Assembly (NCBI RefSeq): GCF_003097515.1
Contig: NZ_CP029188.1
Coordinates: forward strand, 1,426,001 to 1,490,000
Reading direction: 5' to 3'
DNA: 64,000 bases
Source: Streptomyces tirandamycinicus
Lineage (GTDB): Bacteria > Actinomycetota > Actinomycetes > Streptomycetales > Streptomycetaceae
This document shows positions 17,923 to 26,402 of the stretch, in pieces. The stretch's first letter is position 1. The number at the start of each line of letters is the position of its first letter. The notes under the pieces were generated by a model that was given only the letters and a program-made list of their open reading frames with translations, was not told the origin of the DNA and did no database searches. The translations under genes and the position numbers were made by a program.

Positions 17923-18395
17923 TCAGGGGGCGTCAGCCGGATCCAGTACGCCGACGGTCTGGCCTCCGCTGGTCTCGCCGGTGGTCCGGAAGCCGAGCTT
18001 CGAGTAGAACGCCCCGGGCCCGGCCTCCCCGGGCTCCCAGGTCGTGAAGAGGCGATCACCGCCGCGCCGCCTGATCTCGTCGCCGACCGCGCGCACGGCG
18101 AAGCGCCCGTAGCCGCGACTCTGCTCGTCCGCGGCGATGTTCAGCCGCCACAGACCGCTGCGCAGGTCCTCGGGGTCTCGGCCGGGTTCCACGGTATGGC
18201 GACGAACGCCATGAGGAAGCCCACCGGCCGGTCCCCGTCGAGAATCAGCCGCGGCCATGCCGTGTCGCCCCAGGCATATGCCTCGGCAAGCGAGACCGCG
18301 ACCGGCGCGACGTTCCTCTCCTGCTCCGGGCGCACCCGGATCCGCAGCGCGGCCTTCACGTTGTCCGGTGTGATCTTCTCCAGGCGCACGGTCAT
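17923..18395 (-). pseudogene. GNAT acetyltransferase with one frameshift
   Basis: From the ATG at 18395 the first frame encodes the GNAT N-terminus (RLEKITPDNVKAALRIRV, then PRLILDGDRPVGFLMAF). At about 18181 a single missing base is needed to continue into the acetyl-CoA motif in the next frame (RDPEDLRSGLWRLNIAADEQ, SRGYGRFAVRAVGDEIRR, AFYSKLGFRTTGE), which ends at 17923. With one base restored the protein is complete (about 157 residues). It may be a real pseudogene or a sequencing error. Confidence 0.75.
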
Positions 18396-18411
18396 CCGCG
18401 CACGCTAGCAG

Positions 18412-18440
18412 CGAACCGCCCCGGCAAGAGGGGCGGTTCG
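18412..18440. terminator. Terminator hairpin after the Tyr-rich peptide gene
   Basis: Eleven-base perfect stem CGAACCGCCCC/GGGGCGGTTCG with a seven-base loop, 27 bases past the stop codon at 18467 on the minus strand. It also separates that gene from the acetyltransferase start. Confidence 0.65.
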
Positions 18441-18466
18441 GGTGCCGCTCACGCCGCCTGCCGCGC

Positions 18467-18739
18467 TCACCTCGCGGCGACGAGGATCACCACGACGTCG
18501 TTGAAGTTCCTGTTGAAGTCGTCGTAGTAGTACCGGTCGTAGTAGTAGTGGTCGTAGTACCGATCGTGGTGCCGGTAGTCGCGGTAGTCGTTGTAGTGAC
18601 CGCAGCCCCCGCCCCTCCAGTCGGAACAACCACGATCAGCCGTGACCTGGTTCGCGGCGTACGCCCCGGTCGCCGGCATCACACCGAGTGCGAGCCCCGC
18701 GACCCCTGCCGACAAAGCGGCTACGATCCTACGGCGCAT
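18467..18739 (-). CDS. Small secreted Tyr/Asp-rich protein
   Basis: 90 residues. A signal peptide (RRRIVAALSAGVAGLALGVM, cleavage after an Ala-Tyr-Ala) is followed by two nearby cysteines (CSDWRGGGC) and then a stretch very rich in Tyr, His, Asp and Arg (YNDYRDYRHHDRYYDHYYY). The second ATG (18739) was chosen because GGAGGT sits eight bases before it and only two bases before the first ATG at 18745. No family is recognised. A secreted Tyr/His/Asp-rich tail could bind metal or be oxidatively cross-linked; that is inference. Confidence 0.7.
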   Translation of the reverse strand: MRRRIVAALSAGVAGLALGVMPATGAYAANQVTADRGCSDWRGGGCGHYNDYRDYRHHDRYYDHYYYDRYYYDDFNRNFNDVVVILVAAR

Positions 18740-18745
18740 TCCCAT

Positions 18746-19237
18746 GCACCTCCGACCAAAGAGAATTAATCAGACTTTCAGGGCATTTCCAGGGTGCGCC
18801 CGCTACCGGGACCTGTCAAAGAGAACGTCCCGCCCGCACCCGGCGCAGCGCCCGCCGCCCCGGCGAACCTGCGCGGCAGCGGGCGGCTGACGGCCCGTGA
18901 CGTCGCCGCCCCGCGGCCCCGGCCCTGTCGCCGGTGCGCTCCGGGCCCACATGCAGCGGTTCCCGCCGTCGGGATCACCTTGCCGTGGAAGGTCGCCGAC
19001 GGTCCTCCCGTGACCAAACGGCTCGTGTTCACCGGGCCGCGTGGCATCACCATCGCCCCGAACCCGGCGTCGCTGCCGTCGCTCGGTGGCTCCGTGGCCG
19101 CGCCGCCCCTCTGGTCGCCCGTCCCGCAGACCGCCGCCTGGGCCGTGGGCTTCCCGGTCGCCTTCCGGGTGCGTGTCCGACTGACGCGCCACATCACCCA
19201 AGTCTGACGGCCCAGGGACGGCCCGGGCACAGCAGCA
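18746..19237. other. Stretch without a clear gene; possible ORF 18794-19207
   Basis: A + strand frame ending at 19207 keeps strong third-position GC over its last 75 codons (LPWKVADGPPVTKRLVF, AAWAVGFPVAF) but has no ribosome-binding site and matches no family I know. It may be a decayed gene or chance. I see nothing else between the Tyr-rich peptide and the gpmA terminator. Confidence 0.35.
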
Positions 19238-19272
19238 GGCCCCCTACCGGCGAGAGTCGCAGGTAGGGGGCC
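19238..19272 (-). terminator. gpmA terminator
   Basis: Eleven-base stem GGCCCCCTACC/GGTAGGGGGCC with a 13-base loop, 13 bases after the gpmA stop codon. Confidence 0.7.
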
Positions 19273-19285
19273 GGGGAAGTGAAGA

Positions 19286-20047
19286 CTACTTCTTCTTGCC
19301 CTGAGTCTTGACCGCCTCGATAGCCGCCGCCGCGGCCTCCGGGTCGAGGTAGGTGCCACCCGGGTTGACCGGCTTGAAGTCGGCGTCCAGGTCGTAGGCG
19401 AGCGGGATGCCCGTCGGGATGTTCAGGGCCGCGATGTCGGCGTCGGAGACGCCGTCCAGGTGCTTGACCAGGGCGCGCAGGCTGTTGCCGTGGGCGGCGA
19501 CGAGGACCGTGCGACCGGCCAGCAGGTCGGGGACGATGGCGTCGTACCAGTACGGCAGCATCCGGACGACGACGTCCTTGAGGCACTCGGTGCGCGGGCG
19601 CAGCTCCGGCGGGATCGCCGCGTAGCGGGCGTCGTGCGCCTGGGAGAACTCGTTGTCGTCGTCGAGCGGCGGCGGCGGCACGTCGTAGGAGCGCCGCCAC
19701 AGCATGAACTGCTCCTCGCCGAACTCCGCCAGCGTCTGGGCCTTGTCCTTGCCCTGAAGGGCGCCGTAGTGGCGCTCGTTCAGCCGCCAGGAGCGGTGCA
19801 CCGGGATCCAGTGGCGGTCCGCGGCCTCCAGCGCGAGCTGGGCGGTGCGGATGGCTCGCTTCTGGAGGGAGGTGTGCACCACGTCGGGCAGCAGACCGGC
19901 GTCCTCGAGCAGCTCGCCGCCGCGGACGGCCTCCTTCTCGCCCTTCTCGGTGAGGTTGACGTCCACCCAGCCGGTGAACAGGTTCTTCGCGTTCCACTCG
20001 CTCTCGCCGTGGCGGAGGAGGATCAGCTTGTACGTCGCGTCGGCCAT
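19286..20047 (-). CDS. gpmA: 2,3-bisphosphoglycerate-dependent phosphoglycerate mutase
   Basis: 253 residues, usual length. It interconverts 3- and 2-phosphoglycerate in glycolysis and gluconeogenesis. The phosphohistidine motif [10 protein letters not shown] is near residue 9, the active-site segment [13 protein letters not shown] follows in the middle, and the second catalytic His lies in [12 protein letters not shown]. The lysine-rich tail (TQGKKK) is common in actinomycetes. A TAGGCT hexamer seven bases before the ATG, with no Shine-Dalgarno, suggests a leaderless transcript. It is divergent from an MFS exporter. Confidence 0.96.
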   Translation of the reverse strand: MADATYKLILLRHGESEWNAKNLFTGWVDVNLTEKGEKEAVRGGELLEDAGLLPDVVHTSLQKRAIRTAQLALEAADRHWIPVHRSWRLNERHYGALQGKDKAQTLAEFGEEQFMLWRRSYDVPPPPLDDDNEFSQAHDARYAAIPPELRPRTECLKDVVVRMLPYWYDAIVPDLLAGRTVLVAAHGNSLRALVKHLDGVSDADIAALNIPTGIPLAYDLDADFKPVNPGGTYLDPEAAAAAIEAVKTQGKKK

Positions 20048-20054
20048 GTGGCCG

Positions 20055-20060
20055 AGCCTA
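20055..20060 (-). promoter_or_regulatory. -10 element of leaderless gpmA promoter
   Basis: TAGGCT, seven bases before the gpmA ATG, so transcription should begin at or next to the start codon. Confidence 0.5.
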
Positions 20061-20181
20061 ATCGACGCCCGGCACGGCCGACGACGGACGTCCGCCGACA
20101 ATTCGCTGGCCTTCCACAGAGGCCCGCCGGTAAGTTGCCGACCGTCATTGCGCCACTTACAAAATCCCGGGGGATGCCCGT

Positions 20182-21690
20182 ATGACCGTAGCCGCGCTCA
20201 AACGGGCCGCGAAGGAGAGCGTTTCGGGTCTGCCCAGGGCGTTCTGGTGGCTGTGGACCAGCACGCTGGTCAACCGGCTCGGCGCCTTCGTCGCCACCTT
20301 CACGGCCCTGTACCTCACGCTGGAGCGCGGCTACTCCGCCTCGTACGCCGGACTCGTCGCAGCCCTGCACGGGCTCGGCGGTGTCGTGTCGTCACTGGGT
20401 GCCGGGGTCATGGCCGACCGATTGGGACGGCGGCCCACGCTGCTGATCTCCCAGACCTCGACCGCCGCCTCCGTGGCCCTGCTCGGCTTCATGGAGCACC
20501 CGGTGGCGATCGCCGCCGTCGCCGGTCTCGTCGGCATGACGAGCAACGCCTCACGCCCGGCCGTACAGGCGATGATGGCCGACATCGTCCGGCCCGAGGA
20601 CCGGGTGCGCGCCTTCGCGCTCAACTACTGGGCCGTCAACCTCGGGTTCGCGATCTCCTCCGCGTGCGCCGGTCTCATCGCCGAGTACAGCTACCTCGCC
20701 GGCTTCCTCGGCGAGGCCGCGCTCACCCTCGTCTGCGCGGTGGTCGTCTTCGTCAAGTTGCCGGAGTCCCGGCCGGAGCGCGACACCTCGGCCGGCAGCG
20801 CCGAGCCGGAGATCGGCCTCGGCACCGTACTGCGCGACGGGCGGTACATGGGCGTGGTCGGGCTGTCCTTCCTGCTCGCCCTGATCTTCATGCAGAGTTC
20901 GGTCGCCCTGCCGGTCGCCATGGGCATGGACGGCTGGTCGCCCTCGGACTACGGCCTCGTCATCGCCCTGAACGGCGTGCTCATCATCGCCCTCCAGATC
21001 CCGGTCACCCGCCTGATCGAGCACCGCGACCCGCAGCGCCTGCTAGTCGTCTCCGCCCTGCTCGCCGGATACGGCTTCGGTCTCACCGCGTTCGCCGGTT
21101 CGCTCGGGGTCTACGCTCTGACGGTCGTCGTCTGGACGCTGGCCGAGATCGTCAACTCCCCCACCCAGATGGGCCTGGTGGTCCGGCTCTCGCCGGTGCA
21201 CGGCCGCGGCCGCTACCAGGGTGTCCACACCCTCTCCTGGTCGGCGGCCGCGCTGATCGCCCCGCTGATGGCCGGTTACGTCATCGACCGCTTCGGCGCC
21301 GCCTGGCTGTGGGCGTCGTGCGCGGTCATCGGGACCGTGGCGGCGCTCGGGTACTGGCTGCTCATGCGGGGCCTGCCGGCCGGCCCCGCGGAGTCCCGAA
21401 GGGACGGAGCGACGGCGGTGCCGGTTCAGCGGGCCGAGCGCGCACCGGCACCGGCACCGGCACCGGCACCGGCACCGGCACCGGCCGATCCTGTACCGGC
21501 GGCCTTCCCGGCGGGGGAGCCCTCCGGGGGAATCGGGGCGGAGGCCATGGCCGGGGCCGGGGCCGGTACCGAGACGGGAGCGGGGAGCTGCACCGCCGTG
21601 GTGACGGGGTCCGAGGCCGAGGCCAGGGTCGAGGCCGCGACCGGGACTGGGGCCGAGGCCGGGACCGCCGTCGGGAAGACCCGCGTCTGA
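20182..21690 (+). CDS. MFS multidrug-type exporter
   Basis: 502 residues with twelve predicted membrane helices. The loop between helices 2 and 3 carries the MFS motif A ([14 protein letters not shown]). The last 75 residues are a cytoplasmic tail of low complexity: an Ala-Pro run (from seven GCACCG units) and Gly/Ala/Glu-rich sequence, unusual for the family and probably disordered. The ATG at 20182 has GGGGGA seven bases upstream. It is divergent from gpmA. Proton-driven drug or metabolite efflux is the family role; the substrate is unknown. Confidence 0.88.
   Translation: MTVAALKRAAKESVSGLPRAFWWLWTSTLVNRLGAFVATFTALYLTLERGYSASYAGLVAALHGLGGVVSSLGAGVMADRLGRRPTLLISQTSTAASVALLGFMEHPVAIAAVAGLVGMTSNASRPAVQAMMADIVRPEDRVRAFALNYWAVNLGFAISSACAGLIAEYSYLAGFLGEAALTLVCAVVVFVKLPESRPERDTSAGSAEPEIGLGTVLRDGRYMGVVGLSFLLALIFMQSSVALPVAMGMDGWSPSDYGLVIALNGVLIIALQIPVTRLIEHRDPQRLLVVSALLAGYGFGLTAFAGSLGVYALTVVVWTLAEIVNSPTQMGLVVRLSPVHGRGRYQGVHTLSWSAAALIAPLMAGYVIDRFGAAWLWASCAVIGTVAALGYWLLMRGLPAGPAESRRDGATAVPVQRAERAPAPAPAPAPAPAPADPVPAAFPAGEPSGGIGAEAMAGAGAGTETGAGSCTAVVTGSEAEARVEAATGTGAEAGTAVGKTRV
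21442..21483. repeat. Hexanucleotide repeat (GCACCG)x7 inside MFS gene
   Basis: Seven perfect GCACCG units encode an alternating Ala-Pro run in the C-terminal tail. Unit gain or loss keeps the frame. Confidence 0.85.
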
Positions 21691-21742
21691 CGACCGCATC
21701 GGCCGGTCCACGGTCCGCTGGGTCAGTCCGGGGCCTGCGCGG

Positions 21743-22234
21743 TCAGTCCGTGGCCTGCCGGGTCAGATGCGTGAACGCCTCCAGATTGCGGGTGGATTCG
21801 CCGCGCGCGACCCGCCACGCGTACTCCTTGCGAATGGCGGCGGCGAACCCGAGCTCCAGCAGGGAGTTGAACGCGCCGTCCGCGGCCTCCAGCACCGTCC
21901 CGAGCAGCCGGTCGAGTTCCTCGGGGCCGACCGCCGACAGCGGGAGCCTGCCCACGAGGTAGACGTCGCCGAGCCGGTCGACCGCGTAGCTCACCCCGTA
22001 CAGCTTGAGATTGCGCTCCAGCAGCCAGCGGTGGACACGGGCCTCGTTCTCGTCGGGGTGGCGGATGACGAAGGCGTTGACGGACAGCGTGTGCCGGCCG
22101 ACACGCAGGGAGCAGGTCGTGGCGAGCTTGCGCGTACCGGGGAGGGTGACGACGTAGGCGCCCGGTTCCGGGCACTCCCACTCCAGCTCCGCGTCCTTGA
22201 GATACGCCTCGATGATCTGCCGCGGGTCAGCCAT
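21743..22234 (-). CDS. YbjN-domain protein
   Basis: 163 residues. YbjN/type III chaperone-like fold is suggested by the alternating pattern in [36 protein letters not shown] and the [20 protein letters not shown] motif. Proteins of this kind sit beside mshA in many streptomycetes; their role is unknown, with a chaperone or regulatory function suggested. Its ATG (22234) lies eight bases inside the end of mshA on the same strand, so the two are translationally coupled. Confidence 0.82.
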   Translation of the reverse strand: MADPRQIIEAYLKDAELEWECPEPGAYVVTLPGTRKLATTCSLRVGRHTLSVNAFVIRHPDENEARVHRWLLERNLKLYGVSYAVDRLGDVYLVGRLPLSAVGPEELDRLLGTVLEAADGAFNSLLELGFAAAIRKEYAWRVARGESTRNLEAFTHLTRQATD

Positions 22235-23570
22235 GGTGGGAGCGTACGCGACGGCGGTGCTCGTGCATGGCGGCCGTGTAGACCTCGGCGGTGGCCGAAG
22301 CCGCCGTGTCCCAGCCGAAGCCGCGGGCGTGCTCGGCCGCCGCCGCGCCCATCCGGCCCGTCAGGCGCGGGTCGTCGACGAAGCGGCGCAGTACGCGGGC
22401 GTAGTCCGCGGGGTCGTGGCCGGACACCAGGAAGCCCGTCCGGCCGTCCCGCACGGCCACCGGCAGCCCGCCGACCGAGGCCGCGACGACGGGCGTGCCG
22501 GCCGCCTGCGCCTCTATGGCGACCAGCCCGAACGACTCGCTGTGCGACGGCATGACCAGCACCGACGCCGCACGGAACCAGTCCGCGAGCCGGCCCTGCG
22601 CGACCGGCGGCTGGAACCGCACGACATCGGCGATGCCCAGACCTGCCGCCAGTTTCTGCAGGCCCTCCGGCTTGGACAGTCCGCTGCCGCTCGGGCCGCC
22701 CACTATCGGCACCACCATCCGGGACCGCAGCGAAGGATCCTGCTCCAGCAACAGCGCGACGGCCCTCAGCAGCACATCGGGAGCCTTCAGCGGCTGGATG
22801 CGACCGGCGAACAGCGGGATCACGGCGTCCCTGGGAAGGCCCAGCCGGGCGCGCGCGGCCGAACGGCCGTCGGCGACCCGGAAGCGGTCGAGGTTCACAC
22901 CGGGGTGGACGACGGCGACCTTCGCGGGGTGGGCGCCGTAGTGGCGGACCAGCTCGCCGGCCTCCTCGGCGGTGTTGGCGATCAGCCGGTCGGCCGCCTC
23001 GACGATCTGGGTCTCGCCGATCACCCGGGCCGCGGGCTCGGGGGTGTCCCCGTCGGCGAGCGCGGCGTTCTTGACCTTGGCCATGGTGTGCATGGCGTGG
23101 ACCAGGGGTACGCCCCAGCGCTCGGCCGCCAGCCAGCCGACGTGGCCGGACAGCCAGTAGTGGGAGTGGACGAGGTCGTAGTGGCCCGGCCGGTGCCCCG
23201 CCCACGCCCGCATCACGCCGTGGGTGAAGGCGCACAGCTGAGCCGGCAGGTCCTCCTTGGCCAGCCCCTCGTACGGACCGGCGTCCACGTGCCGCACCAG
23301 CACGCCCGGCGCGAGCTCGACCGCCGTCGGCAGTCCGCCCGCCGTGGCGCGGGTGAAGATCTCGACCTCCACGCCGATGGCCGCGAGCCGCCTGGCCAGC
23401 TCCACGATGTAGACGTTCATCCCGCCCGCGTCGCCGGTGCCCGGCTGGTGCAGGGGTGAGGTGTGCACGCTGAGCATGGCCACCCGGCGCGGTCTGCGAT
23501 GGTGGCCGGGCAGCCGCAGCCGGGGCGGCGCCGCCAGGGTGCCGGCGAGCCGGGACACGTACTGGCTCAC
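22227..23570 (-). CDS. mshA: D-inositol-3-phosphate glycosyltransferase, mycothiol step 1
   Basis: 447 residues, GT4 glycosyltransferase. It transfers GlcNAc from UDP-GlcNAc to inositol 3-phosphate, the first step of mycothiol synthesis. Diagnostic segments: [20 protein letters not shown] at the start of the domain, [33 protein letters not shown] and the nucleotide-sugar motif [19 protein letters not shown]. The GTG at 23570 has GAGAGGA upstream; much longer frames upstream lack protein character. A sigma-R-like promoter lies about 90 bases upstream. It is first in an operon with the YbjN gene; mshD is 30 kb away. Confidence 0.95.
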   Translation of the reverse strand: MSQYVSRLAGTLAAPPRLRLPGHHRRPRRVAMLSVHTSPLHQPGTGDAGGMNVYIVELARRLAAIGVEVEIFTRATAGGLPTAVELAPGVLVRHVDAGPYEGLAKEDLPAQLCAFTHGVMRAWAGHRPGHYDLVHSHYWLSGHVGWLAAERWGVPLVHAMHTMAKVKNAALADGDTPEPAARVIGETQIVEAADRLIANTAEEAGELVRHYGAHPAKVAVVHPGVNLDRFRVADGRSAARARLGLPRDAVIPLFAGRIQPLKAPDVLLRAVALLLEQDPSLRSRMVVPIVGGPSGSGLSKPEGLQKLAAGLGIADVVRFQPPVAQGRLADWFRAASVLVMPSHSESFGLVAIEAQAAGTPVVAASVGGLPVAVRDGRTGFLVSGHDPADYARVLRRFVDDPRLTGRMGAAAAEHARGFGWDTAASATAEVYTAAMHEHRRRVRSHHG

Positions 23571-23596
23571 GGGGACGGTCCTCTCGGCTCTGGGGC

Positions 23597-23631
23597 GCGG
23601 GCATGGCGAACAGCGCGGGTATGGCGAACAG
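23597..23631. repeat. 17-bp direct repeat in the mshA leader
   Basis: GCGGGCATGGCGAACAG and GCGGGTATGGCGAACAG, one base apart. They lie in the 5' leader of mshA; no function is evident. Confidence 0.6.
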
Positions 23632-23660
23632 GGGGCGACCACGACCCTCCGAAGCCGCTC

Positions 23661-23687
23661 AACAGCGGAACCGCCTCTTTCATTTCC
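23661..23687 (-). promoter_or_regulatory. Candidate sigma-R (thiol-stress) promoter of mshA
   Basis: On the minus strand GGAAAT is followed after 18 bases by GTTGAG, close to the sigma-R pattern GGAAT-N18/19-GTT. mshA is a known sigma-R target in S. coelicolor; the match here is by eye. Confidence 0.5.
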
Positions 23688-23795
23688 GCTCCCCCTCCCC
23701 TTTGCCCAATCGTTGCCAAGTACGCGCCGGCGGGACGCGGCGGGTGCCGGAGGTGGGACCCTGCGGTCCGGTACCGGCGCCGATTTCCTCCGGTT

Positions 23796-23801
23796 TACCC
23801 T
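23796..23801 (+). promoter_or_regulatory. -10 element of leaderless methyltransferase promoter
   Basis: TACCCT, seven bases before the ATG at 23809; no ribosome-binding site is present. Confidence 0.5.
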
Positions 23802-23808
23802 CGTGTCC

Positions 23809-24651
23809 ATGCCCCCGCGCCCCGTCACGCCCTCGCCCCGCCCCGTGGGCACGGTGACGCGCGGCACCACCAATCCGAACCGGCTGCGCCGCATGGACCG
23901 CTGGATCGCCGCCGTGCACGGCCCGGCGCTGCGCCGGTCGGCGGCCGCGCCCGTAGCGGTCGACCTCGGCTACGGGGCCGCTCCCTGGACCGCCGTGGAA
24001 CTGCTGGCGAGGCTGCGCGCGGCCGAACCGCGCACCAGGGTCGTGGGTGTCGAGATCGAGCCGGCCCGGGTGGCGGCCGCCCGTCCGTACGCCCGGGACG
24101 GGCTGAGCTTCGTCCACGGCGGCTTCGAGGTCCCGCTGCCCGGCCCCGTCCGCCCGCTGGTCATCAGGGCGGCCAACGTACTCCGCCAGTACGACGAGGA
24201 GCAGGTCGCCGAGGTGTGGCGGCGGCTGTGCGCCCGTCTCGCGCCCGGCGGTCTGCTGGTCGAGGGGACCTGCGACGAGATCGGCCGCCGGCACGTATGG
24301 GTGGCGCTCGGCCCGGAGGGCCCGAGGACGGTGACCTTCGCCACACGCCTCGGCTCCCTGGACCGCCCCTCCGACCTCGCCGAACGTCTGCCCAAGGCAC
24401 TCATCCACCGCAATGTGCCGGGCGAGCCCGTCCACGCGTTCCTGCGGGACTTCGACCGGGCGTGGGCGGCCGCGGCGCCCTATGCCTCGCTCGGCGCACG
24501 GCAGCGCTGGATCAGGGCGGTGCGCCTGCTGGCCGCGGACTGGCCGCTGACGGACGCCGGCACGGACGGGCGGCGGCGGTGGCGGCAGGGCGAAGTGACC
24601 GTCGAGTGGGCGGCGCTGGCCCCCGGTTCGTCCCGTACCGACCCCGGCTGA
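23809..24651 (+). CDS. Class I SAM-dependent methyltransferase-like protein
   Basis: 280 residues. A Rossmann methyltransferase core is visible: motif I region [18 protein letters not shown] near residue 47, motif [18 protein letters not shown], then [16 protein letters not shown] and [20 protein letters not shown]. The C-terminus ([20 protein letters not shown]) is conserved among streptomycete relatives as I remember them. The substrate is unknown. It is divergent from mshA, and the start at 23809 is supported by a leaderless-type -10 hexamer. Confidence 0.8.
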   Translation: MPPRPVTPSPRPVGTVTRGTTNPNRLRRMDRWIAAVHGPALRRSAAAPVAVDLGYGAAPWTAVELLARLRAAEPRTRVVGVEIEPARVAAARPYARDGLSFVHGGFEVPLPGPVRPLVIRAANVLRQYDEEQVAEVWRRLCARLAPGGLLVEGTCDEIGRRHVWVALGPEGPRTVTFATRLGSLDRPSDLAERLPKALIHRNVPGEPVHAFLRDFDRAWAAAAPYASLGARQRWIRAVRLLAADWPLTDAGTDGRRRWRQGEVTVEWAALAPGSSRTDPG

Positions 24652-24858
24652 CGGGCCGCGACTGGCGGGCCGCCGGACGGCATGCGGGGTGAGAGGTACG
24701 GCGTATGCGGCTGCCGCCGCGACGGTGCGGGGCGCGAGGCGCCCGCCCCGCGCGCGGAAACGGGAGCGGGAGCGGACGCCCGGAACGCCGTGCCCGGATC
24801 GGGAGCCGGTTCCGGGAACGCGGTCCGGCGCTCGTTCGTCGGAGTGTCAGTGATCCAC

Positions 24859-24926
24859 GGCTGACATCCCTGCTGGTGTCCCGGCTGGTGTCCCGGCTGA
24901 CATCCGGCTGGTGTCCCGGCTGGTCC
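24859..24926. repeat. 12-bp tandem repeat array
   Basis: About five and a half units alternate between GGCTGACATCC(C) and GGCTGGTGTCCC. It lies 190 bases upstream of the NlpC/P60 gene. Function unknown. Confidence 0.75.
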
Positions 24927-25052
24927 ATCCGCAGGAACGGATGGGTGTGAAGGGTGACGGACCGGAGCGCGGACGGGTGAGAGACGGAACCGGGGCGGAC
25001 TTCCTCTGTCACTTTGGCTCGCGTCATGGCACCATCGCGTCGAAAGCCGTAA

Positions 25053-25067
25053 GTTACTGACGGTTAA
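25053..25067 (+). promoter_or_regulatory. Direct repeat GTTAC-N5-GTTAA, candidate OmpR-type (MtrA-like) site
   Basis: Two half-sites (GTTAC and GTTAA) spaced by one helical turn lie 50 bases before the NlpC/P60 start. Tandem same-face half-sites are typical for OmpR-family regulators; MtrA controls cell-wall hydrolases in actinobacteria. The link is inference. Confidence 0.35.
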
Positions 25068-25116
25068 TCATATTTAGAGAGCCGAGAGTCGTCTGGCGTT
25101 GTCCGGAGGGGGACTT

Positions 25117-26157
25117 GTGAACCGACGCCGTTGGGCCGCCACCGTCACGGTGGTGGGCGCCGTGACGCTGCTGTCCGCGCCGGGACATGCCTTCGCCGTA
25201 CCCCAGCCGCCCGAATCGCCCCGAAAGAGCCTCGAAGAGGTGCGCGAGGAGCTCGACGAGCTCTACCGGAAGGCCGCTTCGGCCACGGACGCCTACAACC
25301 TGGCCGAGGAGCAGGCCGAACGGCAGTCGGCGCAGCTCGTGGCGCTGGCCAAGGAGATCGCCGAGGGGCGGGCCAGGATCGACGACCTCAAGGACCGGGC
25401 CGGTGCCACGGCCCGCGCCCAGTACCGGGGCGGCGGCCTGCCGCCCGAGGCGCAGTTGGTCCTCACCGACGACCCGCAGCTCTTCCTCGACGCCGCCGGA
25501 CGCATCAAGGCGGGCGGCAAGGCGACGAAGGACCTCCTCGGCGAACTGAACCGGACCCAGGCCGACTTGCGGACCTACAACAAGGAGGCAAGCGTCCAGT
25601 GGGCGCTGCTGGAGGCGAACCGGGTCAAGAAGGAGAAGCACAAGAAGGAGATCGACGAGCGGATCGCCGCGGCCAGGAGGATAGAGGCACAGCTCCAGAA
25701 GGAGGAGCTGGCGCGACTGCGGAAGCTGGAGCAGGAAGCCGCCGACCGGGCCCAGACGGCCTGGCTGGGCTCCGGCATCCTCGAGGAGATCAACGGCCGG
25801 GCGAGCGAGCAGGGCAAGGCCGCGGTCGCCTTCGCGACCGAGCAGATCGGCAAGCCCTACGTGTGGGGCGCCGAAGGGCCCGGCTCCTACGACTGCTCCG
25901 GACTGACCTCCCAGGCCTGGGCGGCCGCCGGGCGCGGCATTCCGCGCACCTCGCAGGAGCAGTGGCGGCTGCTGCCGCGCGTCGACATCAAGGACATGCG
26001 GCCGGGCGACTTGATCATCTACCACGCGGACGCCAGCCATGTGGGGATGTACGTGGGCGACGGCGCCATCGTCCACGCGCCCCGGCCCGGGCGGAACGTG
26101 ACGCTGGCGGGTGCGGGCTCGATGGCGATCCTCGGGGTCGTCCGTCCGGACAAGTGA
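25117..26157 (+). CDS. Secreted NlpC/P60 peptidoglycan endopeptidase
   Basis: 346 residues: signal peptide (WAATVTVVGAVTLLSAPGHA), a long coiled coil from about residue 35 to 225 (heptads rich in Glu, Lys, Gln), then the NlpC/P60 domain. The catalytic Cys lies in YDCSGLTSQAW, the His in DASHVGMYVG, and a second polar residue follows in VHAPRPG. It cleaves stem peptides, usually D-Glu to meso-DAP bonds, during growth or sporulation; the coiled coil probably autoinhibits or localises it, as in RipA-like enzymes. The GTG at 25117 has GGAGGGGGA four bases upstream; a TTG at 25099 is not credible. A terminator follows. Confidence 0.92.
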   Translation: MNRRRWAATVTVVGAVTLLSAPGHAFAVPQPPESPRKSLEEVREELDELYRKAASATDAYNLAEEQAERQSAQLVALAKEIAEGRARIDDLKDRAGATARAQYRGGGLPPEAQLVLTDDPQLFLDAAGRIKAGGKATKDLLGELNRTQADLRTYNKEASVQWALLEANRVKKEKHKKEIDERIAAARRIEAQLQKEELARLRKLEQEAADRAQTAWLGSGILEEINGRASEQGKAAVAFATEQIGKPYVWGAEGPGSYDCSGLTSQAWAAAGRGIPRTSQEQWRLLPRVDIKDMRPGDLIIYHADASHVGMYVGDGAIVHAPRPGRNVTLAGAGSMAILGVVRPDK

Positions 26158-26183
26158 GCGAAACCACAACAAAAGCCACGGAG

Positions 26184-26220
26184 TGAGCCGGGTCACGCGG
26201 GAGTTGCGTGACCCGGCTCA
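26184..26220. terminator. Terminator after NlpC/P60 gene
   Basis: Fifteen-base perfect stem TGAGCCGGGTCACGC/GCGTGACCCGGCTCA with a seven-base loop, 27 bases after the stop. Confidence 0.8.
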
Positions 26221-26402
26221 CCTGCACCGGGTGACGTTCGTCATCACTCGGGGAGCAACTACGCCCTGATGCGCGGCATATGCCATTCGCTCTCCCCGGA
26301 ACGCCATTCCCCCGCACCCCCCGCTACCGCTATGGTCCCCGTCGGGTGGGACGTCGTTCGTCGACCCGCCGTGCCCTCGGGGGGAGGGAAGGAAGCACAC
26401 CG

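Larger units (their letters stand above)
24652..25116. other. Long leader region upstream of the NlpC/P60 gene
   Basis: No gene seen. It contains a 12-bp repeat array (24859-24926) and a direct repeat near 25053-25067. I looked for a ydaO-type (c-di-AMP) riboswitch, known before some streptomycete cell-wall hydrolases, and do not see its conserved core. Confidence 0.5.

Noticed and set aside
24940..25116. A c-di-AMP (ydaO-type) riboswitch before the NlpC/P60 gene
   Set aside because: The region lacks the conserved riboswitch core and pairing; only short repeats and a direct repeat are seen.
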